Numbered from the stretch's first letter, positions 37,433 to 50,884 are shown. The stretch: DNA of 64,000 nucleotides from Beaufortia kweichowensis (GCA_019155185.1 CM032815.1:9495001-9559000); one strand, 5' to 3'. Translations and numbers: made by a program. Notes: generated by a model not told the origin, from the sequence alone.

Positions 37433-40400
37433 ACAGATTAAAACTATCATTTAGGTCAAGAATGTCGTAAGGTGTCACTGCTTTACATTTTTTGTATAGA
37501 ATCATGTTTAGTTAGGGTTAGATGATGATTTTAGTTTGTTGTTTTCTACTGTATTTTCAGAATATCTACTAGTATATCTTAAATCTACTACAGTCTTCAT
37601 TAACTGGGTTGTTAAAATGATGATTCCTCTAATAAACTTTTTAAGCTTGCCAGAACACATGCATACTGTATATACATCCATCTTTAAAGACTAAAAGAAA
37701 ATAAGATATTTTCGAGCATCCAGGTACAAGTACAAGTGAAACCACATTTATTAGGGTTTCATATTTTACAGTTAAATAAGACCAATTGATGAGCTCAAAT
37801 AGGAGTAAAGCAGTTTTGTGCAGCACATATCTTGGTTAAACTGAGCATATTGCGGTGTGAGATGAATATTTTATAATGAACATGTGTTAATAATTGTGAA
37901 AGCCACAGAATTCACTGATGCTTCTTATGAAGAATGTTATGGTGTTATAATGGTGCTAAAACTTTATAAGCTTGAGAAATTGGCCAGATATGGATGTTAT
38001 GATGTGTCTGGCTGTGCCAAGGTGATCAGACGATTTGCTCAGACTAATGCTGCTTGTGTCTATCTGCAGAGTGACCGTCTCCTGATTAAAGGAGCTAAGA
38101 TTGTCAACGATGATCAGTCCTTCTGTGCAGACATTTATATGGAGGATGGCTTGATCAAGTAAGTGGGAGAGATTACTTACTCTTATACGTTTTATATCAG
38201 TATTTTGTACATTTTCATATTTTGTATGTCACTTTTAACCGAATGTTACACTTTACAGGCAAATTGGAGAAAATCTGATCGTGCCCGGCGGGGTGAAAAC
38301 CATCGATGCCCACGGGCGTATGGTGATGCCAGGTGGCATCGATGTGCACACACGCTTTCAGATGCCCGACAGGGGCATGACCGCTGTGGATGATTTCTAC
38401 CAAGGCACCCGTGCTGCTGTGGCCGGAGGAACCACTATGATCAGTATGTGTGAAACGGTTCTTGTTTTCTTACCAGCGTATTGAACCATATAGTACCAGT
38501 CAAATGTTTGCAAACACTTATTTACTGCTGTTTAGAGTTTTTCCACGTTCACCCAAAAAAGAAAATTGTTTTCATTTACAGTGCATGTCAAAATGTTTTT
38601 CCACAATTTAGAATAGTAGTAAATTGTGACTGTGGGAATTATGTTGTGACTAAAAGCATCTAAAATAAATGAACACTATGTTATACTTGATCATCTTCAA
38701 AAGTAGTCACCGTTTGTCTAGAATTTGTAAAATTATACTCTTGGCATTTTATCATTCAGCTTCTTGAGGTCTCAACTTTTTAAGCTTTTTAATCAACACT
38801 AAAGAAATTTCTGTCTTTGTTGGATACTTTTTTGGTCAAGTTATCCATTTAAAAAAAGATTTAAGCTAAATTTTAGTTTTGTAATGAAAGAAATTAATAT
38901 GTTGGCACAATTATATTTACAAAAGTCTACTAAATTTTTAAGATCTTTGATTGGTACTATACATTAATATTTTCATAAACCTTAGTTGATGAGTCCAGAC
39001 ATCAGAAAAATGTCAATCTATACACGTATTTTCTTCTATTTAGGAGGAAGAAGATATACATGTTTATGTAGATGCGACAGAAAGGAGTTTGTAAGATTTC
39101 TGTGAATTAAGATGCACAAACCAAAAGCAATAACAAATGGATGGTTTTAGTGGAGTTTAAAGAGGACACTGTTTGACAGCACAGCAGATTAAAAAGCAAA
39201 CAATGGATACAGTGAGCTTTGAATAGCGCAAGAGTCAGTCTTAATGTCACTGTTTATAAACATCATTCAAACTAGGAACAGTAGCAAATGCTCTTTAATA
39301 CACAGAAGCTCCACAATTTCACAGACACATAATTATTGTGTTTATATGTATGTGTGCGTTTATGAACAGTCGACCACGTGGTGCCAGAGCCGGGAACAAG
39401 TTTGATGTCAGCCTTCAATCAGTGGCGTGAATGGGCAGACAGCAAAGCGTGCTGTGATTATTCTCTTCACGTGGACATCACCGAATGGCACAGAGGCGTC
39501 CAGGAGGAAATGGAGGCCCTCGTCAAAGATCACGGTAAACAACCGTCACTATTGGCCATGAGAACATCTGTGTATGAGCTGACGCCAAATGTTTCGCCAA
39601 ATGTCTCGAATTCCCTTGTGTAATTTCATAACTCATGTTTGTGTGCAGGAGTTAACTCATTCCTCGTCTACCTGGCGTACAAAGACGTTTTTCAGCTTAC
39701 CGACTCACAAGTATGATGTCCTCCATCCATTGTCCACCACATTACTTTCAATCTAAATTTCAATTCTCACAAATTACAATAAATAAGAGAAAATGTACCC
39801 ATTAACTAAAATTATATCTGCACATATTGAGCATACACATAAAAATGCATCTAACCTGTATTTTTACACATTATTTGTTTTAATTTTTTTACTGCAGGTA
39901 TTTTTTTAAAACAACATTAATATTTTTTTTAGAATTTTTTCATTTATGTTTATTGTTATGAATCTCAGACCTTTCCATCAATATATAGTTTGTCATGATT
40001 AGATTCAATTATGAAATATTAAATTGAATAGTGAAATAATGTGAAACAGGTTAAAAGCGTGTCTTTATATGTGTGTCTCTTAAATTGCAGATCTATGAAG
40101 TCTTCAGTGTAATTCGGGACCTTGGAGCAATCGCTCAAGTCCACGCCGAGAACGGAGACATCGTAGTGGAGGTAAGATCTGCAGAAGGAGAGCACAGTCC
40201 AACACTCAACTCCAATCCACAGATACAATCAGCAATAAACTGTTTGGAGATGTTAAATCAAAACATGTGTCTTATAGCGAACACTCAGACTTTATACGGG
40301 CAAGCAAATCCAAAGCAAATATTCCTACATGAGGTCAATATAATTAATCGCAGATGACTTTTGGCCTTTGAGTTTGTATATTTATGATCATCTCGGTGGA

Positions 40401-43400
40401 TAAAAGAGCTCTTTGTATTGTTGTCAAATATGATTGTGGGGGATAATACAGCAATCCAGTAAAAGTTAAGATTATTTAAATCCCTCTCCTCTTGTCTTCT
40501 AACTGTCTCGTTTATCTTTTCTTCAACAGGAACAGCGTAGGATCTTGGAGCTGGGAATCACCGGACCAGAGGGACACGCTCTCAGTCGTCCTGAAGAGGT
40601 AAGCGCAGTACATTTTGGGAAACAGTACTTCAAAATGTTTGATTTCAGAATATCATTAATAGAAAAGCTCAGACAGAATTGGATTTATGGCTTGTTTAGG
40701 TGGAGGCCGAAGCGGTCAACCGCTCCGTAACGGTGGCCAATCAGACCAACTGCCCGCTTTACATCACCAAAGTGATGAGCAAGAGTGCCGCCGATGTCAT
40801 CGCCCAGGCGAGGAAGAAAGGTGAGATTCTAAACACTCACAATCTAAAGAAAAGTCCCGCCTTTACGTTCTGTGATTTTTTGTTTTTACGGACTGATCTA
40901 CTGATCTACACGGCATTAAAAGATTGGACGAGCAAGGCATGTTTTATGTGCAAGGATGACTGCAGTCCAACAAAAAAAACGTGCTATGACTCAGCTGTTC
41001 TTGGCTAGACGAAAAGAAATGACATCATAGTGGTCAGGCTCTAAAATTAAGCAAGGGAATTACAATTAAATGATATATGCCAATGCTAACTTAGTATTAC
41101 TGAACCGTTTAGGCACCGTAGTGTACGGAGAGCCAATCACAGCCAGTCTCGGCACGGACGGCTCGCACTACTGGAGCAAGAACTGGGCCAAGGCCGCCGC
41201 CTACGTCACGTCTCCACCCCTGAGCCCGGATCCGACCACGCCAGACTATCTGAACTCACTGTTGTCATGGTAAGAGCTCTCAAAGTCATAGCAAGTGTCA
41301 CCAATTGTCGCTTGTGTCCTAATAGTTTTGCCTCCGTTTGCTTCAGTGGGGACCTGCAGGTGACGGGAAGCGCTCACTGTACCTTTAATACCGCTCAGAG
41401 AGCTGTGGGTAAAGATGACTTCAGCCTTATTCCAGAAGGAACCAACGGCACCGAGGAAAGAATGTCCCTCATCTGGGACAAATGTGTGGTGAGAAATCCT
41501 AATCTGATCACTTTTAATCATGTAATCCACCAGTGTGATTTTGTTTACAGTATCTACTCTTATAAACGAGTTCATCTGTAGTCTGTTTCCAGCTGAACCG
41601 AAAAGCAAATGCATGTGGATTTGACACTGGAGGCGTATCTTTTATAGGTAACTGGAAAAATGGATGAGAATCAGTTTGTGGCGGTTAGCAGCACCAACGC
41701 CGCCAAGATCTTTAACCTGTACCCTCGTAAGGGTCGCATCGCCGTGGGCTCAGATGCCGATCTGGTGCTTTGGGATCCTGATGTCACGAAGATCATCTCA
41801 GCAAAGAGTCACAATTCGGTGAGTTCTGCTGTCGGTCATCTCATTAGACATTGTGGCAATAGTGCATGATTCATAATGTGTGTTTTGAATATCCTGTTTT
41901 ATGCAATTTATTATCACATATTAGGTCATGTGAACATTGCATTGATACGATAAAGATGTATGTCCATCTGTACAGTACACAAGTGGTCAGACTTGTGTTT
42001 CATGGCAGTAGTTTGCAGCTCTGGGTTGTGTTGATCAGATTTTGGGTGTGGACATGTTTCTCATGAGACTGACGTCATTCTCAGATCTGCTGGGGTAATT
42101 GATGTTTCCCTGGTGGTTTGGAGGCTTAACAGTGTAGCAGTTTTTTTGAATATGTTCTGTTGTGTGTGTATAAGAGAGCTTTCATACTAGACTTTATAGT
42201 CTATTGGCAACATATGTCATCATGTATTTATACTAAAAGGAAACATTTTCCAAACTTTGGCTCGCATTTCCTAAGACTATCTCTAAAAATGTTTTTGTAA
42301 TGTATCTAAATGCTACACATATTAAAGTGTTATTAAAACGTTGGTATAAAAGCATTCATACAATATTAGTGGAATGTTTAAAACATTTAAAAGTTGCATT
42401 TTCATAACTTAATGGGAATGTTAGAAAAATGTTTATAGAACATCTTTTGTAAAACATAGAGTTACATACAGTTACAATTACAGTAGACAAAAAGTGTATA
42501 GTGGTAGTTGACAAATGTCATATGGTGACATACCAAAAAAAAGTCGAATAAAATGAAAGTACAATTAATCTTGCTCATCCTATTTGTAACTAATGAAGAT
42601 AAATCTCGTATGCTATTTTTAATACATTTTTGCTGTAACACCATAGGACACAGTCACATATTTATTTGTCAACTATGCAAATTAATACACAATTATTTTT
42701 TCAAAATTGTAAAAATGCGAAGAAATCAATAGTAGTCTATGGAATGTTCCCATTTAGATAGAAATGAGAAATGTGTGTGTGTATTATTGACCTGAATGAG
42801 CTCATGCTGTTTTAAGGTCTTACTGTATTGCTTTTAGCAAAGTGCCAGTAGCATTTGGAAAGAGTGGTCACTTTACTTCACCACACACACACACACATAC
42901 ACCCTATAACTTTTATACACTTCCTCCCTCATTGACTCACTCTCATTTTCAACATTCCTTGTTCTTTCTGCACTAAACAGAACTGTACTGAACATGTTAC
43001 CGTTAAGCACACTGTTTAAATAGCTCTCTGAAGATCAATAACCATCTGCACATTTGCACTGGAATATGATGTTTCAGTATGTGGAGGCGATTCAGCAGAA
43101 CTGAACAAAAACACCACGTTTGTAAATCTCTAGCCCAGTCATGTTTGCTGATCCTGGTCTTTTGTGGTTCTCCAGGCAGTGGAGTATAACATCTTTGAAG
43201 GTATGGAGGTGCGTGGTGCGCCTCTGGTGGTCATCAGCCAGGGAAAGATTGTACTGGAGGAAGGAACACTCCACACCACTGAGGGATCTGGACGGTTTGT
43301 GACCCGTAAACCCTTCCCTGACTACGTTTACAAGAGGATAAAGGCTCGCAGCAGGGTGAGTCAGATTATAAACTGTATAGTACATAGTTTATTCTGGGAT

Positions 43401-44216
43401 TTAATTATAAATGTTGGGACGCACATACATAACCATATCAATGACCATATCGGGATTTGCCAATTTGCCAATGTTGGAGAAGTGGACATTATAACGCATA
43501 AAAAAATGTTAACCTGACAAATTTTCTGGATTAACAATTCACATTTTCATTATTATCTAAAATGAATGTATGGAACTTAAAATAGTCAAATTGTATTTTT
43601 ATTTGAAAAAAATTTATATGCTCAAAATGAAACAAATTGTATTTTCATTGGGTCATTGGGTTAAAGGAACAGTTCACCCTAAAACAAAAATCTGTTACAA
43701 TTTATTTATTTATTACAAAATGTGGCTCAGAAATTAAGACATTTTGAGGGGTACTTAAACACAGCAAACATACAGGATTCATGTACTGTATATCTTTTTT
43801 TTTTTGATGGACTGATTGAAACTTCTTTCTAGATTTTTTTAAGCATTTTTGGATTTTCTATCATGCATGATTATTTTCAGCTTGCTGAACTGAGGGGTGT
43901 CCCACGGGGTCTTTACGATGGACCCGTCTGTGAAGTCTCGGTTACACCCAAAGCTGTGACCCCTGCGTCCTCTGCCAAGACCTCTCCTGCAAAACAAGCT
44001 GCTCAACCCGTCCGCAACCTGCATCAGTCAGGCTTTAGTCTTTCCGGTAAATACTGTGAGAATTGCAGAAAATCGACCAAATAATATAATTACAGATAGC
44101 TGACTTTAGTTCCTTATATTTCAGGTGCCCAGGTCGATGACAACATCCCTCGTCGCAACACCCAGCGTATCGTTGCTCCCCCTGGTGGCAGGGCTAACAT
44201 CACCAGCCTGGGCTAG
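32603..44216 (+). CDS. dpysl2: Dihydropyrimidinase-like 2 (CRMP2), short isoform
   Basis: This cytosolic collapsin-response mediator binds tubulin and controls axon growth downstream of semaphorin 3A (family knowledge). Coding exons: 32603-32644, 38070-38158, 38259-38443, 39370-39534, 39649-39710, 40091-40171, 40530-40598, 40700-40820, 41113-41269, 41347-41488, 41648-41818, 43176-43355, 43881-44046 and 44125-44216. They total 1722 nt and 573 aa (human 572), with every phase and GT-AG site fitting. It starts MSGYQGKKNIPRIT and ends PPGGRANITSLG. The dihydropyrimidinase fold is present, but GGIDVHTRFQMP lacks the metal-binding pattern of the true enzymes, as in all CRMPs. The tail keeps the GSK3/CDK5 sites (VTPKAVTPASSAKTSPAKQ, equivalents of human T509, T514, S518, S522) and the Rho-kinase Thr in RRNTQR. 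It shares exons 2-14 with the long form from 29808. Confidence 0.96.
32645..38069 (+). other. dpysl2 intron 1
   Basis: A 5.4 kb intron with no gene inside. It holds CpG-containing sequence just after exon 1b (to about 33200), a more complex block near 33600-34260, another at about 36740-36950 (CAGGGCCTGGGAATCC, CACAGACAGAGACGCC) that might be regulatory, and AT repeats near 37.4 kb. Confidence 0.5.
37391..37427. repeat. (AT)n microsatellite
   Basis: A nearly pure AT dinucleotide run in dpysl2 intron 1. Confidence 0.95.
38492..38958 (+). mobile_element. TIR element, copy 2 of 3 (dpysl2 intron 3)
   Basis: It begins AGTACCAGTCAAATGTTTGC and ends TTTGATTGGTACT, with TA flanks. It shares GGGAATTATGTTGTGACTAA and TTAGAATAGTAGTAAA with the copy at 6597-7063, but carries about 50 extra bases near its left end. 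Confidence 0.8.
39086..39140 (+). repeat. Partial copy of a dispersed repeat (dpysl2 intron 3)
   Basis: TAAGATTTCTGTGAATTAAG and ATGCACAAACCAAAAGCAAT match, with a few changes, the repeats at 58265-58553 and 59531-59950. Only a short piece is present. Confidence 0.6.
41819..43175 (+). other. dpysl2 intron 11
   Basis: A 1.36 kb intron, AT-rich, with a short CA run near 42883-42895. I see no gene or clear element in it. Confidence 0.5.
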
Positions 44217-44759
44217 ACCTCCCTTCAGCCCACAGGAGAATGGGGATTGGGGGGAGGGATGTCTATAAAAGGAGATGTTTGCTAAGACCACTGTCCTATC
44301 AAGAGACAAACCCTCTACAGGGCCTTCGTTTCTCCACTTCCCAGACTCCCGACCCCTTACCTCTCGCCACCCCCGTTTCCTTTCCCCCGACCCTTTTCCC
44401 CTTCCTAAAGGAGACGTCTAGAAAAAAGTATTTGCCTCATTTGAAGAAAGAAACAATGTAACATCCACATTCGAGCACTTCTGATTGTATGATTTTTATA
44501 CTGTACTTTCTACCCACCATGAGTCATGTTATTATTTTTGTATTTAACTTTATTTGCTTTTGAGGGATCAAGTGCATAGAAAAGCTGTTGTTTATCATAG
44601 TTAATTATTAACAAAGCAAGGGTTAGAGTACTGCGTTCCATCACACAGAGAGAATTTCATTGTTTGTGGCTGTATTAGGAATGTTCTGGTAAAATCTTTT
44701 ACGAACACCTGACCATTGCCTTTCCATGGCATTTAATGCAAACATTTCTGTACTCGGTT

Positions 44760-44765
44760 AATAAA
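44760..44765 (+). terminator. Proximal dpysl2 poly(A) signal
   Basis: AATAAA lies 544 bp after the stop codon. It is usable for a short 3'UTR. A second proximal candidate is at 45515-45520. Confidence 0.4.
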
Positions 44766-46032
44766 ACTACACTTACCAAATGGTTAACCCACAAGCCTCT
44801 GTAACTAAAAACGTGTTGTTTTACAAGCAGATATGTTAAATTAACACTGCTAATGTTAATAACAAAAAACACACGTGAAAACAAACAAGAGTCGGCTGCC
44901 AGTCATTATAGTCTGATTGAAGTTTCATTTGAAAGAGAACTCTATTAAAAAACTGAAACTACCTTAATACCTATAGGTTAAGAATCAGCAAAACTGAGGT
45001 TATGTTTGGCTGCCAATAGTTAACTGTAATAGAAACCTAACACGTCTGGAAACCAATTACAGTCATATGCAGCAGGTGCATTAATGGACTAATGAACAAC
45101 TCTTTCTTGGTGTTACGTCACTAATGAAGATTTTAAATAAGACGTGACGTTAGTACCAATTTCCTAAAATTCGAGCCAAACACCCTGACTTTCTTGCTGT
45201 ATATTAACATATTACAGTATTATGTATTTATGCCATGTCAACAAATGTGATATCGCAAAACTGCGTCATTTTCTGTCTTTAACTCCAAGTTGTGCCTGAG
45301 ATGTACTGATTTGTTTTGAATACTCTTGCATAAGCTTGTTTATGTCTTTTGTTTAAAAAAAAAAACATTTTAAAAGGCTGTTAAATGTAAAATAGCCGGT
45401 TAACCGATACGAAGGTGCCAGATTTTTCCCTAACTTTATCATAGTACTTTTTGGCTATACGTCCTTGTTTAACGTGCCGTAATGAAATGATGCGTATTGT
45501 TGAGATATCAGAAGAATAAAATAGTCGAGATTGAAAGTGATTTCAACAAATGCCCATTCAACAGCACTGTTTTGCTTTTGTTTTTTTAATAGACGTTGTG
45601 TACGTTTTTGTTGTTCTGAAAATACAAAAAATGTCCCCTAAAACAGTGAAGGGCTGTGCATCGTCCTGATAGTCCAGCTGTGTAGTGCTAACCTATCCAC
45701 ATTTTCTGGCTGGTGCTATTGATTATTTTTACGCCAGACACTAATGCATAGTAGAAAGTAAAAAGTAGTATTAAAAAGGCTTTAAGTGCTTTGAATGTGC
45801 CTTGCTTAACCTCCAAAAAGATTAGCGGTAGCAGACCGATGCTCTCATCCCATGCTTGTTTTTCGTTTCCTTTTGGTACGGTCTGTTTTTCATTTAGTAA
45901 ACCCGTCCTCCAGCTGTTTTCTTTTCCTTTGCACATCGACTGCAAAATCTTGGCCTGTATCATCATTCTCCATTGCTTGCCTTTTCCTCTGTGACTCAGT
46001 AGTGTACACACACACACACACTTTGATAGCTC

Positions 46033-46433
46033 TTAAAGGGACAGTTCACCCTTAAAGTAAAAATGCCATCACCATTTACTCACATGTATGTCATTCCAAA
46101 CCTGTATGACTTTTTGTCTTTTGTAGAACCCAAAAGATGAAATGTTTAAGAATGTTTACACTGTTCTGCACTGTACAATGAAAGTGGATGGAGACTGGTG
46201 ATGTCAAGCAGAAAAACAACATAAAAGTAGTGTGTAACCTCATACATGAAGCAGTGCTAAAGTGTTTTGCGAGTTTAAAAGATCTATTGAAGTTATTATA
46301 CACAGACATTCACTGGCATTGTCTGGAAAAGACATTTCCTGCTTTTGTCTTTCACAGGAAGTGCCAAAGGCACACAGGTTTAGGATAAGTACATGATTTT
46401 ACCACCGAATTCACTGGTAAATTATTCCTTTAA
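46033..46433. mobile_element. TTAAAGGGACAGTTCACCC repeat
   Basis: It starts TTAAAGGGACAGTTCACCC, continues with TTTACTCACATGTATGTCAT and CCAAACCTGTATGACTTTTT, and ends near AATTATTCCTTTAA, inverted to the start. This is a very common cyprinid repeat pattern. A short fragment (AAAGGAACAGTTCACCCTAA) also occurs near 43664. Ends containing TTAA would fit a TTAA-targeting element, but I did not verify a duplication. Confidence 0.7.
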
Positions 46434-47693
46434 ATCTTGCACATGTATAGATGCTTAAATTGCTGTATTGTGACTGTGTAGTGAGATACTATCAAAAGTC
46501 AAATCCAAATGTAAGTTAGCCGAACACAATGTAGACTTTGTACTCACTAAAGAGTCACATTTAAACAACATTGTACAACAAAAGCAAACTCAGAGTCAGA
46601 GAAGAGGAATTGTTTAACCGTGAGATTGTGTTTGTGTGATCACCGGCTGTTGGAATGTGACGTAAGGTTACAATGATGTATTCCTCTGTTCCCATGGACT
46701 GATTTATTCATAGAGGCAGTAAAAGGGGCTGCCGCAGATTTTCAAAACAATCTGACAGTGTAGAAAGTCAACTCATATAGACTTCATAAAGCATATGTCT
46801 GCTTGTTATCACCTCCCATGTGTTTCTTTATGTTTTTTCCTGACCTCATTGCTTTTCCACTGTAACTATGACTACCGGGTCTGCTAGACAACAGGATCTG
46901 ACTCTTTATTTGTCATGGCAACACATCACAAATCAGAAGCATGCCCCTGGTAACCCTTCTGGTCATGGTGCTATTAAAACAACATGAGATCACTGGATCA
47001 TTTCATCTAAGTTGTGATTACGATGCAAGATGAATCATATTTGTAACCACCTTTCTGTTGGTGATGTTGGTTTAATAGACAACACTGCAAAAAAACATTT
47101 TTGTTTGGAAAACAAGTTAAATTTCTTTTATACTTTTCTTATAGCCCATTGTCAATTTTCTTGTTTAACTCAATTTTAGACCACACCATTAGCAACTGGA
47201 TAGGAAAACAAACCCAGTTCAACAAACACTTTTTTATTTTTAGTTTATCTTGTTTAAAGTTGGTGTGGAAAAACAGTATAAATTGAAAACAGAACTGTCC
47301 TGTGCCATTTACCAGCTGATACACCCTGTTCAAAATACCATAGCCTCATATGAACATATGCAAGAGTTGAAATAAAACATGCCTTAAGTACTCCTGCTGA
47401 TCCCAGAGCAGCTGTTGGCACTGACAACACTTTCTCTCTTTCACACACACTCTGCCTGAATGTTTTTTTTCTATTCCTGGTACGTGATCTCTATAAAATG
47501 CGGATGGAAACTGAAAGATAATTCATTCTGATATTGATGTGTAACCCCGCCCCTATTTTCCCTCTAGCCCCGCCCCCACCCCAAAAGTGAAACTCATGTC
47601 ATGTGCTGGTGTTTAATGGATGTGCGGTGTGAGGATGCTCGCTTGCTCTGAAACGTGTCAAATCCCTTGATAGTGATGTAAAAAAGAAAAATG

Positions 47694-47699
47694 AATAAA
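47694..47699 (+). terminator. Distal dpysl2 poly(A) signal
   Basis: AATAAA is followed within about 25 bp by GT/T-rich sequence (TTGCTCTGTCCTTGTTTCC), as expected of a cleavage site. It is the last good plus-strand signal before the convergent adra1a 3' region. Confidence 0.5.
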
Positions 47700-48251
47700 G
47701 GGAAGTTATTGCTCTGTCCTTGTTTCCAGTTGTTGTATCTCTGTAAAGATCACTGAATTGCATTTATAGTCTTTGCCATATATAAAGGTGTATAAACTAT
47801 ATGTAATAGTGAACACCTTTATTTTTAAGGGTATATACAGAAAGACTAATAGGTTTATGCTTATTGCATTCGTCATAGTGTGATACAACATGATCTTCAA
47901 CGGGGTGTGACCTCTAGAGGTCCGTGATGGAACTGCAGGGGTTTCTCAAATTAATGTTTGATTTTTTATTTAAATTAGGCATTAAACAAAAGTACTATAA
48001 TAAATTTAAATAGATATTAATTTAAATGCAAAACAAATAAGTGGTAGTTTACTTGTATATACAGTAGCTGCATACCAAGAATAATTTCTATGTAATCATC
48101 ACAACAAACTATGTAAACCCATTTGTATGCTACTATACATCATTATAGGCCAGACTTAAAATGCTGAATTTTATACGAGATGTGAGTATTTTAAAATAGG
48201 AAAAGAATGCAAAACACAAGCATTTTAACGAGTTTTCAGATATTTGGTGTG

Positions 48252-48257
48252 TTTATT
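48252..48257 (-). terminator. Candidate adra1a poly(A) signal
   Basis: TTTATT on the plus strand is AATAAA on the minus strand, about 320 bp past the adra1a stop. Another lies at 48313-48318. The dpysl2 and adra1a 3' ends face each other about 0.5 kb apart. Confidence 0.4.
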
Positions 48258-48573
48258 TGTAATACCAAGCAAGAGGTTTGAAGACGTAAACCACACAAAT
48301 GACCAGTTTCTATTTATTCTCTGTCGAAAATCTCTCTGTCATACAAATGTGGACTCTCGGTATGGACAAAAAAAAGTGAGGACATACTTTGCAAAGATGC
48401 TGATGTAAATGAACACAAGCAGAACTGTCATTTTGCCAACAGGTGGCGCTTGTGTATTACCAGATCTGGCACAAAGTCTTTATTTTCCCATTTTGCTTAA
48501 GTTTTCTGAGCTCCAATTTATCTTTCTAAAATACCGGTTGAAATGTCTCTCTTCTAATTCTTTCATAAAGATC

Positions 48574-50737
48574 TTATATGGCCATCCCTTCCATCTTGCC
48601 TATAGAAACTTGATGAACCTTAGTTATGGACGATGGTGTAGTTTCAGCAAGTGTTTGTTTCTGCATGGCATCCACAACACTCTTACCGCAGTCATTTTCA
48701 GTATATAAATTCTCAGTCACTATCACAACAGCATTATTAAAGTCAACAGAAGTAGATTGTAAACTCTGTGGAGGCAAGGGGAGGCTGAAGGGGGAGACCA
48801 GTTTGGGGTCATGCAGAGTCGGAGGACCCCGACGAGGCACTGGGGGACTCCAGGTATTGTGTGTTCTGTTGAGACAGTGACCACATAGAACATTCTGGAA
48901 AGCTTTCTTAAACTCCTGGCTAAAGCACGGGTAGATGATCGGGTTGAGGCAGCTGTTGAAATAGCCGAGCCAGAAGGTAATTTTGAAGACTGTGTCTGAG
49001 GGTCTGTGAGATGGAAAGATGGAACCTTTGGGGATAAAGAAGGAAAAAAAAGAGAAATTAACTAAATAAATCTTTAGCTCTGTTCATACAATTATTCACT
49101 TTGATATGCAAAAACAATTGTGATCCTCAGGAACGCTTATGTTATTTCCCTATTTACTTTAATATTTCATAGTTTATTATTTATCATGACAAAATATATA
49201 TTGATGGAAAGGTCTAAAACTCAAGAATAAATATTTGACAAATTTTCATAACAGTAAACATAAACAAAAATATAGAAAAAAATGATATTTTAATGATATT
49301 TTAAGAATAAAAACATTTTAAATACGTTTTCTAAAATAAAAAAGTAGTTCATATTTTTATGTGTAGGCTCAATATGTGCAGTGACAGTTATCAGATTATT
49401 ATAATATTTTTTTTATAGGCTATGTATTGATTTCTGACTATTTAAGACATCTGGGCTGCATGATGAACATGTTGTTTAGCATTCAAAAGGCTTTACTCTG
49501 GTATATTTACAAAATATGTTGAAGGTTGAAACTAAGTAAAATGCATTTCCTCTTCTGTAATTTGTTTTCTCCTTCTTAACAACCTAATTTATATGCAATC
49601 TCAAAGGCCCAGAGAGGGAAACAGGAATGCAATTTGCACATAAAGCATTGTTGTTGTGCACTGGAAAACGTATAAAAAATACATAACAAATAAATAAAGG
49701 CCTGACATAGAAAATGTGTTCCTGTTCTTGAAAACAGTGTTCCTGTTAAATAGAATTTTCAACATTACATTTCTCATATACTGTGAATAACTTCACCACA
49801 AGATAAAAGTCACCCAGGTTTGATTTTTGGTACTTTGGTACTCACTTATGGGCAGTACCAGGAAAAATGGAAGCCAGCAGAGCACAAAACAGCCCACTAC
49901 AATCCCTAAGGTCTTGGCAGCCTTCTTCTCCCGAGAGAACTTGAGTAGACGCATAAAGGCATTGCTTGATCGTGCAGCGTGCTGGGCATTGCGACAGTGG
50001 ATCCTCAGCGTCACCCCATCTTTCGTTAACCCATTTGTCCCTGTGCCTTTATTCATGGAGGAAGTCTTACGCCGGGCCACCACGTACACCCTACAGTACA
50101 TTGCCAAGATCACAGTCAATGGCACGTAGAAGGAACACGCAGCTGAGAAGATGGCATACCCTGGTTCTTCATTAACTCTACACACCGACTCATCCTCCGG
50201 CATTGGATCTCTCCATCCAAACAGCGGGCCGACGGAGATCGCCGCCGACAGAGCCCAGATGGCCACCACCGCTGCCAGTGCCCTCCGTCCGGTGGCCAAG
50301 GAAGGGTAATGTAGCGGGTAACTCACTGCCACGCAGCGATCCACAGAGATGACAGTGAGGCTTAGGATGGAGGCTGTGCAACACAGCACATCCAGGGCAG
50401 TCCAGGCGTTACATAAAGTAGGTCCAAACGCCCAGCGGCCCAAAGCTTCAGAAGCGGCAGAGAACGGAAGCACCAAGGAGCTTAGCAGCAGGTCCGCCAC
50501 CGCGAGATTGGCGATGATGTAATGCGTCATGGAACGAAGGTGGCGATGGCAGGCCACGGAGAGGATGACCAGGATATTTCCCATCACACCAAATATCATA
50601 AAGACCATCAGTATCAGGCCCAGAGCTAGCGATTTACTAACATCTATATCAGATGATGAAATCAAACTGCAGTTTGGGCAGTTCTCAGGAAAAAAGGTTG
50701 AACTTATGTTATCCTTTGGTGGAAGCACGTTGGTCAT
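48574..50737 (-). CDS. adra1a: Alpha-1A adrenergic receptor
   Basis: This is a Gq-coupled seven-helix receptor for noradrenaline and adrenaline in the plasma membrane (family knowledge). Two coding exons, 50737-49846 and 49025-48574, give 1344 nt and 447 aa (human 466). The intron follows TM6 after LVLPI, the classic alpha-1 position, with a GTGAGT donor and an AAAG acceptor. Visible features: N-terminal glycosylation sites NIS and NCS, the amine-binding D116 in TM3, TM5 Ser198/Ser202, disulfide pair C109/C186, C287-W-L-P in TM6, N325-P-I-I-Y329 in TM7, and juxtamembrane Cys345/348 for possible palmitoylation. LLKFSREKKAAKTLGIVVGC is an alpha-1 hallmark. PLFGWR, EEPGYAIFS and the dpysl2 neighbour favour 1A over 1B or 1D. 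Odd: the DRY motif at 133-135 is DRC. The cytoplasmic tail is divergent. Confidence 0.94.
49026..49845 (-). other. adra1a coding intron
   Basis: An 820-bp AT-rich GT-AG intron. In human the equivalent intron is very long, so it is strongly compacted here. I see no gene or repeat of note in it. Confidence 0.7.
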
Positions 50738-50884
50738 GATGTGAAGGCTTTAGATGCAGAATTATAGGGCGACGTTTGTGTTCTGCATAAATGTCATATT
50801 TGAATCACAAGCATGAGGTCCGTTCATGCGGTAAAGGATTTGAGTAACATGTAATCTTGGTTCATCAGTTTCCTAATCTGTGGG
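50738..50884 (-). other. Probable adra1a 5'UTR exon segment
   Basis: Reading on the minus strand, a strong acceptor (CTTTTTGTTTAG, ending at 50885) precedes 147 bp of non-coding sequence and then the ATG at 50737. It is inferred to continue from an upstream non-coding exon near 52717. Confidence 0.35.

Larger units (their letters stand above)
44217..47715 (+). other. dpysl2 3'UTR and downstream sequence
   Basis: Non-coding after the TAG. Poly(A) signals at 44760-44765, 45515-45520 and 47694-47699 allow short and long 3'UTRs. GC boxes occur near 47555-47590 and a CA run near 46008-46020. The long version would contain the repeat at 46033-46433. No frame here looks coding. Confidence 0.45.
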
